NCBI GenBank assembly: GCA_017416505.1
Contig: JAFQCI010000003.1
Span: 5,495 to 69,494, forward strand
Direction of reading: 5' to 3'
Length of the DNA: 64,000 nt
DNA from: Lachnospiraceae bacterium
Lineage (GTDB): Bacteria > Bacillota_A > Clostridia > Lachnospirales > Lachnospiraceae
Every line of letters begins with the position of its first letter. The first letter of the stretch is position 1. The notes under the pieces were generated by a model that was not told where the DNA came from, searched no databases, and saw only the letters and a program-made list of their open reading frames with translations. This document shows positions 43,516 to 53,489 of the stretch, one piece after another. The translations under genes and the position numbers were made by a program.

Positions 43516-45888
43516 ATGTATCTAAACATATTAAAAAAAGACTTAAAACGAAAAAAGACAATGAATATCATCGTACTGTTATTTGTTGTCCTTGCCACTA
43601 TGTTTGTGGCCTCAGGTGTAAACAACATTATAAATGTTACTACAGCACTGGATGATTATTTTGAAATGGCAAATATGCCTGATTATTTTTTTAGTTTTGC
43701 GAACAAAAATAAAGACGTTGATATTGATGAAACGCTAAGTTCGGCAAGTGCAGTAGATAGTTATCAGGTGGAAGATGTCTTATATTTATCCAGTGAGAAC
43801 ATAGTCTGGGAAGATGAGGATATAGAGAATTACACCGGTGCTAGTTGGGTTCAAAGTGATATTGGGTTGAATTATTTTCTTTCTGACGATAGTATCCTTA
43901 AAACCGTTAATCCGGGTGAGTTTTATATGACGGAAACTAAGGCGAACGCTATGGGTGTTGAGGTGGGCGATAAACTTACCATAGAAGTAAATGGTTTAAG
44001 CCGTGAACTTGTTCTTAAAGATAAAATAAAGGATGCACTTACAGGCGGAAGTGGGATTACAATATGCCGTTATATATTAAGTGAAGAAGATTTTGAGTAT
44101 TTTCTTTCAGCGGAAAATACAAAGGAATCATATGGCACTTCTCTTGTGTATATATATTCATCTGATATGGACAAGGCTATGCCACAGATTAAATCCCTTA
44201 TAAATAACAGTACTTTAAAAGCGAATAAAATCCTCATGATGGGATGTTATATTTTTGATATGATAGTAGTAGGAATTTTGCTTGTAGTAAGTATTATTCT
44301 TATTCTAATAGCATTTTTAGTTTTGAGATTTACCATTACTTTTACACTTTCCGAAGAATTTCGTGAAATTGGTGTCATGAAGGCTATTGGTATCAGTAAT
44401 TTTGGAATCAGGACTTTATACCTTGTAAAATATCTAGGACTTTCTGTAATAGGTGCGGTTATTGGTTTTGGTCTTAGCTTCCCGTTTGGAAAAATGCTAA
44501 GGGATGTTTCTGCACAGTCGATTATTATGGGAAATCAGAATACGGTTTTGACCAATCTTCTTTGCACCATCCTTGTCATTGTAGTTATTTTACTGTTTAG
44601 TTACAGATGTACTAGAAAGGTTAAGAACATGACTCCTATTGACGCTATCAGAAACGGTCAGACAGGGGAACGTTTCCGTAAAAAGAGTCTTATGAGTTTG
44701 GGAAAATCAAAGCTTTCCGGAACGCCCTTCCTTGCACTTAACGACATTGTAAGCAGTCCAAAGCGTTACACCATAGTAGGCCTTACATTTTTCCTTTGTA
44801 TGACACTTATGCTGATACTTTCCACCCTTGTATTTACAATGAAAAATGGTGGACTTTCTAAAACATTCGGATTCGCGGATTGTGATGTGTTTCTTGACAG
44901 TAAAATGAATAGGGAATGCATGACAGAAGATGGACATGAAAAACTTGAAAAACATCTTGATGAAATGGAACAAATTCTTGCAGAAAATGATATTCCGGCT
45001 AAGTGCTATCAGGAAATGACCTTTAACTTACCGGTATCTTTTGGAGAGAACGAGAGTACTATTTTTGTATTACAAGGTGTAGGTACAACTATGGATATGT
45101 ACGAATATACTGCAGGTACAGCTCCGCAAAGTACCGATGAAATCGCAATTACACGACTTGCAGCGGATACGTTGAATGTCGATATTGGTGATACGGTTAC
45201 CATCAAAACGATAGATGGGAATAAGGAATATATCATTACAGCGTTTTTCCAAGCGATGGGTATGAATCAGGGCGTGGTACTCAGACTTCATAGTGATGAG
45301 TATATCAATTATGTTCAGGCAACGGGTTCTATTGATACGCAGATTATGTTTACGGATAATCCGGACAAAAAGGAAATGGAAGGTCGGATAGAAGAAATTC
45401 AGAGGATTTTTCCGGAGTATGAAAGGATAGAAAGCTGTGCTGAAAGAGTGGCAGATATGTTATCGGTTACCGATACACTTGCAATGGTAAAATCCATTAT
45501 GGTGATACTCACTGTAGTGATAGCTGCACTTGTTACTGTACTTATAGAACGTTCTTTTATTGCAAAGGAACAGGGAGAAATCGCACTTATGAAAGCCATG
45601 GGTATAAGAAAAGGAACCATTTATGGATACCATACTTTAAGATTTTTATTTGTAGGAATCATTGCGGTGATATTGGGTGCAATTTTTGCTCTTCCGCTTA
45701 CACACCTTTGTATGGATCCTATATTTAAAATGATGGGTATGGAACTTGCAGTCGATTACAGTATTAATCCGGTAGAAATGTTCCTTACATTCCCTATTAT
45801 AGTTCTTACTACAACAACTTTAAGTGCATTCTTTACTGCACTTTATACAAGAAAAATCAAGTCATCTGACACTGCTAACATGGAATAA
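43516..45888 (+). CDS. ABC transporter permease (two FtsX modules)
   Basis: 790 residues: an N-terminal membrane helix (15-35), an extracellular domain, three helices (about 250-390), then a second extracellular domain (about 450-640) and three more helices, each cluster ending in the FtsX pattern (EIGVMKAIGI and EIALMKAMGI). Typical of peptide-antibiotic efflux or lipoprotein-type permeases of Firmicutes. AAAGGAG precedes the ATG. Its ATPase follows at 14 bp. Confidence 0.92.
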   Translation: MYLNILKKDLKRKKTMNIIVLLFVVLATMFVASGVNNIINVTTALDDYFEMANMPDYFFSFANKNKDVDIDETLSSASAVDSYQVEDVLYLSSENIVWEDEDIENYTGASWVQSDIGLNYFLSDDSILKTVNPGEFYMTETKANAMGVEVGDKLTIEVNGLSRELVLKDKIKDALTGGSGITICRYILSEEDFEYFLSAENTKESYGTSLVYIYSSDMDKAMPQIKSLINNSTLKANKILMMGCYIFDMIVVGILLVVSIILILIAFLVLRFTITFTLSEEFREIGVMKAIGISNFGIRTLYLVKYLGLSVIGAVIGFGLSFPFGKMLRDVSAQSIIMGNQNTVLTNLLCTILVIVVILLFSYRCTRKVKNMTPIDAIRNGQTGERFRKKSLMSLGKSKLSGTPFLALNDIVSSPKRYTIVGLTFFLCMTLMLILSTLVFTMKNGGLSKTFGFADCDVFLDSKMNRECMTEDGHEKLEKHLDEMEQILAENDIPAKCYQEMTFNLPVSFGENESTIFVLQGVGTTMDMYEYTAGTAPQSTDEIAITRLAADTLNVDIGDTVTIKTIDGNKEYIITAFFQAMGMNQGVVLRLHSDEYINYVQATGSIDTQIMFTDNPDKKEMEGRIEEIQRIFPEYERIESCAERVADMLSVTDTLAMVKSIMVILTVVIAALVTVLIERSFIAKEQGEIALMKAMGIRKGTIYGYHTLRFLFVGIIAVILGAIFALPLTHLCMDPIFKMMGMELAVDYSINPVEMFLTFPIIVLTTTTLSAFFTALYTRKIKSSDTANME

Positions 45889-45902
45889 GAAAGGAAGATA
45901 TT

Positions 45903-46664
45903 ATGAATATTTTAGAAGTAAAAGACCTCTGTAAAACATATATCGTAAACAAACGTCAGAACAACGTTTTGAAAAATGTGAATTTTACCGTTTCGGAAGG
46001 AGAAATGGTAGCCATTATGGGGCCTTCAGGCTCGGGTAAATCCACTCTCCTGTATGCTGTTTCCGGCATGGACTCCATTACCGCAGGCGAAGTAAAGTTT
46101 TGTGGAAAGAACATTGCAAAAATGGGTGAAAAGGAGCTTGCAGACTTACGTCTTGATGAAATGGGATTTATCTTTCAGCAGATGTATATGCTGAAAAATC
46201 TGACTGTTCTAGATAATATTATTCTTCCAGCGGTACAATCGAAAAAGAATACTGGAACACGTAAGGAAACAGCCCAGCGTGGACAGGAATTAATGCGTAA
46301 GCTAGGTATCATTGACATTGCCGATAACGACATCAATGAGGTTTCGGGAGGGCAGCTTCAGAGAGCCTGCATCTGTAGAAGTATGATGAATATGCCTAAG
46401 GTTTTATTTGCAGATGAACCTACGGGGGCTTTAAACAGAACCACGTCAAACGAGGTAATGGAGGAACTGGTAAAGTTGAATAGGGAAGGAACAACCATTA
46501 TGATGGTAACCCATGATGCAAAGGTAGCTGCAAAGTGTTCCAGAGTGTTGTATATCGTAGATGGTAACATTAAGGGCGAGTACCTAAGTCCTAAGGACGA
46601 AGATGTAAAAGAGAAGGATAGGGAGAGACTATTAAATAACTGGCTGTTGGAATTGGGATGGTAA
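45903..46664 (+). CDS. ABC transporter ATP-binding protein
   Basis: 253 residues of the MacB/LolD type: Walker A GPSGSGKST, Q loop FIFQQMYML, signature VSGGQLQRA, Walker B VLFADEPTGAL and the switch His in MMVTHD. It drives the FtsX-type permease upstream. With the two-component system it forms the classic peptide-sensing/detoxification module. Confidence 0.95.
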   Translation: MNILEVKDLCKTYIVNKRQNNVLKNVNFTVSEGEMVAIMGPSGSGKSTLLYAVSGMDSITAGEVKFCGKNIAKMGEKELADLRLDEMGFIFQQMYMLKNLTVLDNIILPAVQSKKNTGTRKETAQRGQELMRKLGIIDIADNDINEVSGGQLQRACICRSMMNMPKVLFADEPTGALNRTTSNEVMEELVKLNREGTTIMMVTHDAKVAAKCSRVLYIVDGNIKGEYLSPKDEDVKEKDRERLLNNWLLELGW

Positions 46665-46675
46665 GTATATTTTTC

Positions 46676-46775
46676 GTTACTGTTCACTCAGTACCCTGAC
46701 ACTTGTTGTCAGGGTACGTAATAGCATGATTCAGGAGTTGGTTTTTGCTTCGCACAGCGAATTTGCGTGAAAAAA
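46676..46775. repeat. Dispersed structured repeat, family A, diverged copy 3
   Basis: GTTACTGT at 46676 is followed by hairpin GTACCCTGACA-CTTGT-TGTCAGGGTAC (46691-46717) and GTAATAGCATGATTCAGG, which matches the sequence after the hairpin in copy 1. The right half is degenerate (TTTTTGCTTCGCACAGCGAA). Stem bases differ from copies 1 and 2, but pairing is kept. Confidence 0.75.
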
Positions 46776-46857
46776 GGAAAAAAGAAGAAGGTAAATCGAC
46801 ACTGAACAACAAAAAGAGTATTCGGGGCTGATTATAATTTATATCTCAATCGTAAAT

Positions 46858-48252
46858 CTATCTCTTTAGCTTAATCAATGCCTTTGGTGACTTAGCATTT
46901 CCGTCTCGATATATTAAGCCATCTTCCATAAGCGGATTAATTATATCCTTCAAAAACTGACTTCTACTTTTATATTTTGTGACCTCTTGAAGTTCCTTCA
47001 TCTGCCTCGGACCTTCCATTCTTAATAACTCTAGGATCCTTTTCTTATCTGATAACTCTTCCTGAATAATATATTCATCGTTTTCTTCATAGAACCGATC
47101 AAACAAACGTAAATCTAAGAAACCCGGATAAATCATAACCACAGGTTGCAAATGGTCAGCACTGTTACTGTAGCTTTCAATCATTGTCTGAAAACCGGTC
47201 CCACCACGCTCCATTAAATTAGCCACATCCAAGCATGCTGCTATGATAGAATTTCTCCTGATGGAAGGAATGGAACCCGCCGGATATTGGTCATAGTTTT
47301 TGGGAAGTAACCACGATCCCGGAGAAACAATATCCATCCTATCACTATATATATCCACATCAATCTGTGTACCTGCAATCGAATAGTCTCTATGTGCAAT
47401 TGCATTCACTAAGGCCTCTCTGATTGCTTCTTTCGGATAAGCACGAACTTCTTCTCGTCCGCCTGCTTCTGTTTTTCTCCATCCGGTTTTTGTATTTCTC
47501 TCTATAAAGCTAAGTGCATTTTGAAAAACCTTAGCCAAAGAACCTTTATATCTTCCACTATCAAGCACTGTGCCGGTTTTATCTTTTCCCTTCCAAAGTC
47601 GGCAGCATATCATAGAATCATCACCATCATAGCTATCACTAAACATAATTAAACCAGATTTTGCATAGCCATCCTTTGAAATTATTTCCTCATTCTGCAA
47701 ATCCTTAATGGTAGGTAGCGATGAACCTTCCCTATACTCTTTGCACAACTCAAGATACTCTTTCCAATTCTTTTCTTCGTATAGAATCTCGCTTGTTTCA
47801 TTATCCACACCATACTTTCTCTTGGACAACGAAATAATTTCTTCCGGTGTTGCCGGAGTAGAATATCCATCTCCTTTTATAAAAACCGTTTCATTAAAAT
47901 CACCTTCTCGGTATCTTACAACCGAATCAGCCGGAATAATATTCACTGCCAAAACAAATCTCTCTGCATTTGCATCAACACTTCTCATCATGTATCGGAT
48001 TCTTGCATGGGGAAAAATATGTCTATCATTAATCCTTGCTATCAGATTTTTGGTTTTATCTATTTCATCCAATTCAATGCCAAAAGCTTCTCCATCATTA
48101 GATACACCAATAAACATTACACCACCCTTGCCATTAGCATATCCTACAATCGTTTTTGCCCACTTAATTGGATTGTCTGGATTCAATAAAGCCTTATATT
48201 CATAATCCAAATCCTCAGAAATTACATCTGGGTACAATTCTGTTATTTTCAT
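46858..48252 (-). CDS. AlbA_2/Schlafen-type ATP-binding regulator (second, chromosomal)
   Basis: About 464 residues: an AlbA_2 domain (YKALLNPDNPIKWAKTIVGY, VMFIGVSNDGEA), a GHKL-like ATPase region (REALVNAIAHRDYSIAGTQI) and a C-terminal winged helix. ATG 48252 on the minus strand follows AAGGAG; a longer frame reaches 48342, but that part is encoded by the repeated AACATTG motif and lacks a ribosome binding site. It is probably autoregulated through those repeats; inference. Confidence 0.82.
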   Translation of the reverse strand: MKITELYPDVISEDLDYEYKALLNPDNPIKWAKTIVGYANGKGGVMFIGVSNDGEAFGIELDEIDKTKNLIARINDRHIFPHARIRYMMRSVDANAERFVLAVNIIPADSVVRYREGDFNETVFIKGDGYSTPATPEEIISLSKRKYGVDNETSEILYEEKNWKEYLELCKEYREGSSLPTIKDLQNEEIISKDGYAKSGLIMFSDSYDGDDSMICCRLWKGKDKTGTVLDSGRYKGSLAKVFQNALSFIERNTKTGWRKTEAGGREEVRAYPKEAIREALVNAIAHRDYSIAGTQIDVDIYSDRMDIVSPGSWLLPKNYDQYPAGSIPSIRRNSIIAACLDVANLMERGGTGFQTMIESYSNSADHLQPVVMIYPGFLDLRLFDRFYEENDEYIIQEELSDKKRILELLRMEGPRQMKELQEVTKYKSRSQFLKDIINPLMEDGLIYRDGNAKSPKALIKLKR

Positions 48253-48295
48253 TTCAACACGTCTCCTTCGATATTCTTTTATAGAAACTATATCA

Positions 48296-48348
48296 AACAT
48301 TGTGGAACATTGCAACAACATTGCGGAACATTTCGATAACATTGCGAA
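48296..48348. repeat. Helically phased AACATTG repeats
   Basis: AACAT starts at 48296, 48306, 48317, 48327 and 48338, steps of 10, 11, 10 and 11 bp, mostly followed by TGC or TGNGG. More isolated copies occur near 48413 and 48436. They lie between the divergent regulator and valS transcripts. A cooperative operator is the simplest reading. Confidence 0.8.
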
Positions 48349-48474
48349 TCTCTACTTTTAACAATGCTAGTATTGATATTTTTCCATAAAAAATACATTG
48401 AAAAGGATTCTAAACATTGCAAAATACATTACTTAACATTTCGCGATGATGCATTCTACGATGTTAAATTTGTA

Positions 48475-48504
48475 TTGACAAATAGTGATTATTCGCGTTA
48501 TACT
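48475..48504 (+). promoter_or_regulatory. Promoter of the valS T-box transcript
   Basis: TTGACA at 48475-48480, an 18-bp spacer and TATACT at 48499-48504, just before the T-box leader. Confidence 0.8.
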
Positions 48505-48511
48505 GTTTCAC

Positions 48512-48810
48512 AACAACACAGACAAAAGCATTGACGAGGAGGAGTACATACTATTCCGGATGAACAGAGAGAAAGTGGTTGGTGAAAACTTTCGTGATGG
48601 TAGTATGGAAGTAGCCTTTGAGCTTTGGACCGAACAGATGATTCTAAGTAGACTCCAACGGAGATCCCACCGTTATCAGGGGAAGCAATATCGGAATGCG
48701 TACATGATTCCCGTATTGTAATGAGTGCAGAATAATTATTTCTGAATTTAGGTGGTACCACGGACATGTTAGTTCGCCCTAAGCATTTGCTTAGGGTGAT
48801 TTTTTTTGTC
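48512..48810 (+). promoter_or_regulatory. T-box riboswitch (valine) controlling valS
   Basis: Stem I features are visible: AGAGAGAAAGTGGTTGGTGA in the distal part and GGAA-GTA-GCC, giving specifier codon GUA at 48611-48613 (Val). The T-box sequence AGGTGGTACCACGG is at 48750-48763, and a terminator CGCCCTAAG...CTTAGGGTG with a T run ends near 48807. Uncharged tRNA-Val should favour the antiterminator and switch on valS. An open frame across this region is not a gene. Confidence 0.93.
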
Positions 48811-48847
48811 TGTCTTGTAATATTATTATTTTATAGGAGGTATCCAC

Positions 48848-51220
48848 ATGGATAAGAAGTATGATTTTCAAAGCACAGAAAAGCAAATACAAGCCTTTTG
48901 GGATGAACAGGGTATTTACAAGTACCGGCATGGAAAAGATAAAAAAATCTTTTCTATTGATACGCCACCGCCAACTGTAAGCGGTAAATTGCATATAGGA
49001 CATGTGTTTTCTTATACGCAGGCAGAAATGATTGCAAGATTCAAACGAATGCAAGGATATGATGTTTTTTATCCTTTTGGTTTTGATGACAATGGTTTGC
49101 CAACAGAACGTTTGGTAGAAAAAGACGAAAACATACACGCAAGTATGCTGCCTAGAAGTGAATTTCGGGCAAAATGTATCAAAACAACCGAAAAATACGA
49201 AAATGATTTTAAGAATTTATGGAAACGTTTGGGTTTTAGCGTAGATTGGAGTCTTCAATACCAGACGATTTCTGATTTGGCACAGAAAGTATCACAGAAA
49301 TCTTTTATTGATTTAGCAAAGAGAAACAAAGCATATGCGAAGGAATCTCCGGTATTGTGGTGTACAGAGTGCCAGACTTCCATTGCACAAGCAGAACTGG
49401 AAACCAAAGAATGCGAGACAACATTTAATTATCTAAATTTTAAAACTCCTTTGGGGAATCTTTTGATTGCAACTACAAGACCAGAACTGCTGGCAGGGTG
49501 TGTATGTATTTTTGTTCATCCCAATGATACTCGCTTTAAGGAATATGTAGGAAAAACAGCAATGGTTCCATTATACAACTTTGAAATTCCGATTTTGTCA
49601 GATGAGAATGTTTCTATGGATAAGGGAACCGGTGCTGTAATGTGTGCAACCTTTGGTGATAGTGTGGATGTTGAGTGGTATCAAAAACATAATCTCTCAT
49701 ACAAGCAGATTATCATGCCAAACGGAAGGATTCATGAATCCATAGACTTTATCGGTGGTATGACAATCAAAAAAGCAAGGGAACGTATTATTGAACTCTT
49801 GCACAATGAAAATCTTCTTGAAAAACAAGAAACAATAAATCATATGATTGCAATTCATGAACGTTGTGGTAACGGGGTTGAATTTATTCCTTCAAAGCAA
49901 TGGTATATTGATGTATTAACAGAAAAAGAACGTTACTTAAAAGTGGCGGATGAAATAAACTGGTACCCGGAACATATGAAAAACAGATACAAAATATGGG
50001 TTGAGAATTTGAAATGGGATTGGTGTATTTCAAGACAACGATATTTTGGAGTTCCTTTTCCGGTTTGGTATTGTAAGAACTGCCAAAAGCCTATTTTTGC
50101 AGAAGAAGAACAGTTGCCGGTAAATCCATTGGAAACTGCTCCTTTACAGCCATGTGAATGTGGATGTAATGAGTTTGTACCGGAAGATGCAGTTTTTGAC
50201 ACATGGGCAACATCATCTGTAACTACGCTAATTAATGCTAAATATGGAGAAAATAATGATATTTCGGAGGAAATATTGCCTATGGGTATGAGGTGTCAGG
50301 CTCATGAAATCATTCGTACATGGGCATTTTATTCCATTGTAAAGAGTTTGTATCATACAGGGCAGATACCATGGAAGGACATTATGATTAGCGGATTCGT
50401 TTTGGCAAAACCCGGTGAAAAGATAAGTAAATCAAAGAATAATGATTCCAACTCGCCAATAAACTTAATTGAAACGCATTCTGCTGATGCAATCCGTTAT
50501 TGGGCAGCAAACAGTAAACTTGGAACGGATACTTTTTTCAGTGAAGACGAATTAAAAATCTCCAAGAGATTTCTGAATAAACTTTATAATGCTGCCAAAT
50601 TCTGCATCATGCAATTAAATGATTTTAAGAAACCGGAATCATACGATGAATCAATGCTATTACCTGTTGACAGATGGATTCTGCAGAGAATAAATGAAAC
50701 TACTATCAAAGTAACTGGTATGTTAAATAATTATGAAATTGGTCAGGCAAGGCATGAGATTGATAATCTGTTCTGGAAAGATTTTTGCGATTATTATATA
50801 GAGATTGCGAAGGAAAGATTGTATCAACCTCTGGTACATGGTGTGGAACAACGCTATTCAGGGCAACTTGCTATATATTATGGTTTGCTTGGCATACTAA
50901 AATTATATGCAATTTACACCCCGTATGTAACAGAATATATCTATCAGGAATTTTACCGAAAGACAGAAAAGGAAATTTCCCTGCATGAAACGATTTGGGA
51001 AGTAACTAAAACCGATGGAATTTATGTAGAATTTGGAGAACACTTGAAAGAGGTTATTGCAGAAGTACGCAAAAGTAAGACAGAACGCAAAATGTCTATG
51101 AAAGATTCTATTCCGGAACTTATTATTACGTGTCCTAAAAAATTCCGCGATTTTTATAAGAAGTCTGAGAAAGACATAAAGGCCTGTACCGGTGCTGAAA
51201 AAATAATGATAAGAACTTAA
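48848..51220 (+). CDS. valS: Valyl-tRNA synthetase, archaeal-type short form
   Basis: 790 residues, class I: HIGH at 49-52, KISKS at 525-529, and an editing (CP1) domain with ATTRPELLAGCV and GTGAVM. The ATTRPELL and SADAIRYWA...LGTDT wording is that of archaeal-type ValRS; the standard bacterial enzyme is about 880 residues with a C-terminal coiled-coil arm. This one ends after the anticodon-binding domain. AGGAGG precedes the start, and the T-box fits the function. Confidence 0.9.
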   Translation: MDKKYDFQSTEKQIQAFWDEQGIYKYRHGKDKKIFSIDTPPPTVSGKLHIGHVFSYTQAEMIARFKRMQGYDVFYPFGFDDNGLPTERLVEKDENIHASMLPRSEFRAKCIKTTEKYENDFKNLWKRLGFSVDWSLQYQTISDLAQKVSQKSFIDLAKRNKAYAKESPVLWCTECQTSIAQAELETKECETTFNYLNFKTPLGNLLIATTRPELLAGCVCIFVHPNDTRFKEYVGKTAMVPLYNFEIPILSDENVSMDKGTGAVMCATFGDSVDVEWYQKHNLSYKQIIMPNGRIHESIDFIGGMTIKKARERIIELLHNENLLEKQETINHMIAIHERCGNGVEFIPSKQWYIDVLTEKERYLKVADEINWYPEHMKNRYKIWVENLKWDWCISRQRYFGVPFPVWYCKNCQKPIFAEEEQLPVNPLETAPLQPCECGCNEFVPEDAVFDTWATSSVTTLINAKYGENNDISEEILPMGMRCQAHEIIRTWAFYSIVKSLYHTGQIPWKDIMISGFVLAKPGEKISKSKNNDSNSPINLIETHSADAIRYWAANSKLGTDTFFSEDELKISKRFLNKLYNAAKFCIMQLNDFKKPESYDESMLLPVDRWILQRINETTIKVTGMLNNYEIGQARHEIDNLFWKDFCDYYIEIAKERLYQPLVHGVEQRYSGQLAIYYGLLGILKLYAIYTPYVTEYIYQEFYRKTEKEISLHETIWEVTKTDGIYVEFGEHLKEVIAEVRKSKTERKMSMKDSIPELIITCPKKFRDFYKKSEKDIKACTGAEKIMIRT

Positions 51221-51248
51221 TTAAGTAAGAGTTAAGTAGAGCCACATC

Positions 51249-51294
51249 AAAAAGAGCTGTTGTCTGGTTTGTAAATTAGGCGACAGTTCTTTTG
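51249..51294 (+). terminator. Terminator after valS
   Basis: AAAAGAGCTGTTGTC pairs with GGCGACAGTTCTTTT, T-rich at the end. Confidence 0.8.
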
Positions 51295-51410
51295 TGCTAT
51301 TACGGGGAGCATGGGATGAAGAGAAAATGAAGCAATCCATAAAGTGATTGTATAATCTATAAAATTTGATATAATTAACCTTAATGTTTTAAATACTGGA
51401 GGTTGAAAAG

Positions 51411-51896
51411 ATGTACGATTGTGGATTTACGAAAGATAAGAATTGGTTTAGATATCGAACTGGTGGGTTTATTATTAAGGATAATAAAATGCTTTTTGTA
51501 AAAAGCAAAATCGGTGGATATTATTATATGATTGGCGGGGGTGTGCATTTAGGCGAAACATCTGAAAAGTGCATTGAGCGGGAAGTTTTTGAAGAGACTG
51601 GAATCAAGGTACAAGCAGAGCGTCTTGCGGTTGTGTGCGAAAACTTTTTTAAAGGATTTGGTGGCACAATTGATGGGTTGGATTGTCATACAATGGAATT
51701 TTATTACATTATGAAAATACAAGAAGATAATGTAAATATGAACGAGGGCAAGACAGATGATGGAGAGACATTAGTATGGTTGCCGATGGAAGAAATTCCA
51801 AACAGTGAAATAAAACCGGCATTTATAAAAGATTATATAAATGAAATTGTTAATGGAGAAAACATATTACATATTATCTGGGAAAAAGATAGATAG
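51411..51896 (+). CDS. NUDIX hydrolase
   Basis: 161 residues with a complete Nudix box, G-x5-E-x7-R-E-V-x-E-E-x-G, in GVHLGETSEKCIEREVFEET. Hydrolyses a nucleoside diphosphate linked to some moiety; substrate unknown. A GGAGGTTG ribosome binding site is 7 nt before ATG. It is likely a single-gene unit; a TATAAT-like box lies near 51350. Confidence 0.88.
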   Translation: MYDCGFTKDKNWFRYRTGGFIIKDNKMLFVKSKIGGYYYMIGGGVHLGETSEKCIEREVFEETGIKVQAERLAVVCENFFKGFGGTIDGLDCHTMEFYYIMKIQEDNVNMNEGKTDDGETLVWLPMEEIPNSEIKPAFIKDYINEIVNGENILHIIWEKDR

Positions 51897-52038
51897 AACT
51901 GGTGGTTTAAGTGCAAAAGAATACAAAAACAAATAATATTATACAATAACTTTTAAGTTATAGAAAATGCAAAACTACAGTTTACTAGAGCGAAAAATCC
52001 CAATTTATCGGATTGTAACTGGAAAGGTAAAACAAGAT

Positions 52039-52965
52039 ATGAAAAAAGTAATTTATATGATGCTTATATTATCAATGACAGTTTTTTTTGCAGGCTGTGA
52101 AAATGAGGAAACAGAGTCAAACTCTGCAAATCAATATTCTCAGTCAGAAGAACAAATCGGTTCTGATAACAATGAAGAAGATGTTATAGAGCTAAAGGAA
52201 ACAATTGAAATAGATTTCACTTATGATTACACAGAAGATATTAAAGCGGATGTAAACTATGTGGTATCTGCTTCATCAACGCTTCAAGAGGAATTGAAGA
52301 ATATTGACAAGGTTATTCAAAAGTATACTTTGCTGTCAGAGTCTGCTCTAACACAAGGGGAGATGAATGTGGCATCCAAATGGTTTTATGTGATTTGGGA
52401 TACAGAGCTAAATAATCTTTGGGGCAGATTCAGTGCATTAGCAGACCAGGATACAAAAGAAAAGTTTCTTGAAGAACAGAGAAACTGGATAGCCATGAAA
52501 GATGAAGTGACCTTATTGAGTATTGGAACCCAAGAAGAAAATGGTACTATGTATCCTATGCTTGTGAATTCCCTTTGGGAGGAATATACCAAGAATAGAG
52601 CGTATTTTATTGCAAATAAGTTGGCAGAGATTGAGGGAGAATCATTTACTATGCCAGAAACATCCACAAAGTACGGCTTATTTGTAGATAATCAGGGAAC
52701 GGGTGATGTGTACAGTTCGTTAATCATCAGGCAAGACTGGGAAGGTGAAGATGAGGCAGTTATTTCTATCTACAGACAGGGTGAAATAGAAGGAAGCTTT
52801 ATTGATAATGGTAATGGAGAACTTGCTTTTACATCGAATGACGGTAGCATAAGTGGAATTATCAAGAACAACGGATGGGATGGAGCAACTTTTGAAGTTA
52901 TTGAAACAATAGGTGAAATGCCATTCTCTGTAGGCGAGAAGTTTGAATTTCCTTTTGTATTTTAG
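52039..52965 (+). CDS. Lipoprotein with LprI/DUF1311-like domain
   Basis: About 308 residues: a lipoprotein signal with lipobox FFAGC, an acidic linker, then an alpha-helical domain with LNNLWGRFSALADQD and a Q/R-NWIAMKDE motif, reminiscent of the LprI (DUF1311) lysozyme-inhibitor-type domain but without its cysteines. A beta-rich C-terminus follows. ATG 52039 starts a proper signal peptide; the upstream extension does not. Function uncertain. Confidence 0.65.
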   Translation: MKKVIYMMLILSMTVFFAGCENEETESNSANQYSQSEEQIGSDNNEEDVIELKETIEIDFTYDYTEDIKADVNYVVSASSTLQEELKNIDKVIQKYTLLSESALTQGEMNVASKWFYVIWDTELNNLWGRFSALADQDTKEKFLEEQRNWIAMKDEVTLLSIGTQEENGTMYPMLVNSLWEEYTKNRAYFIANKLAEIEGESFTMPETSTKYGLFVDNQGTGDVYSSLIIRQDWEGEDEAVISIYRQGEIEGSFIDNGNGELAFTSNDGSISGIIKNNGWDGATFEVIETIGEMPFSVGEKFEFPFVF

Positions 52966-53072
52966 TCGTTTGCTCAATTTGTAGAGTTGTTGACGTAATG
53001 TTAATTTGCATTGCTTGTTTAGATGATGTCATTTATGTAAAAATGTAATCATCAGAACAGGAGGAAGATGTG

Positions 53073-53489
53073 ATGTTAAATGAAAATTTGAAAATTCTAA
53101 GAAAAAATAAAGGTTATTCACAAGAACAGTTGGCTGTACGCTTGAATGTAGTTCGTCAAACTGTATCAAAGTGGGAAAAAGGCTTGTCTGTACCAGATGC
53201 ACAAATGCTTATGGATATAGCCGAAGTTTTTAGTGTGTCAGTAAATGAGTTGATTGGAAACGATATAGAACAAGAGACTAAGACAGATACATTAGAAGTG
53301 ATTGCTCAGGAATTAGCCAAGTTAAATGAATTGATGGCTATCGAACAGCAGAAAAAGGAAGAAACTAAGAAGAAAATAGTAGAGGTTATTGGGATTATTC
53401 TTTTTATCCTTTTTATTGCTTCTATTTTTGATGAGTGGAATCAAATTTGGTATGAATTCGGACAGAATATATATAAATTGACACATTAA
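53073..53489 (+). CDS. XRE-family regulator with C-terminal membrane helix
   Basis: About 138 residues: Cro/CI helix-turn-helix (5-60, GYSQEQLAVRLNVVRQTVSKWE), a short coiled coil, and one membrane helix (VIGIILFILFIASIF). Such membrane-tethered regulators are common in Firmicutes; the target is unknown. ATG 53073 is 7 nt after GGAGGA; GTG 53070 is in frame but closer. Confidence 0.85.
   Translation: MLNENLKILRKNKGYSQEQLAVRLNVVRQTVSKWEKGLSVPDAQMLMDIAEVFSVSVNELIGNDIEQETKTDTLEVIAQELAKLNELMAIEQQKKEETKKKIVEVIGIILFILFIASIFDEWNQIWYEFGQNIYKLTH

Noticed and set aside
43251..43561. Short frames on both strands between the histidine kinase and the ABC permease
   Set aside because: They lie in the family B repeat. 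The encoded peptides reflect the inverted repeat, not protein conservation.
48252..48342. N-terminal extension of the AlbA_2 regulator up to 48342
   Set aside because: The extension is encoded by the AACATTG repeats and has no ribosome binding site; ATG 48252 has AAGGAG at the right spacing.
48485..48721. A 78-codon plus-strand open frame upstream of valS
   Set aside because: It coincides with stem I of the T-box leader (AGAGAG motif, specifier loop). The sequence is explained by RNA structure.
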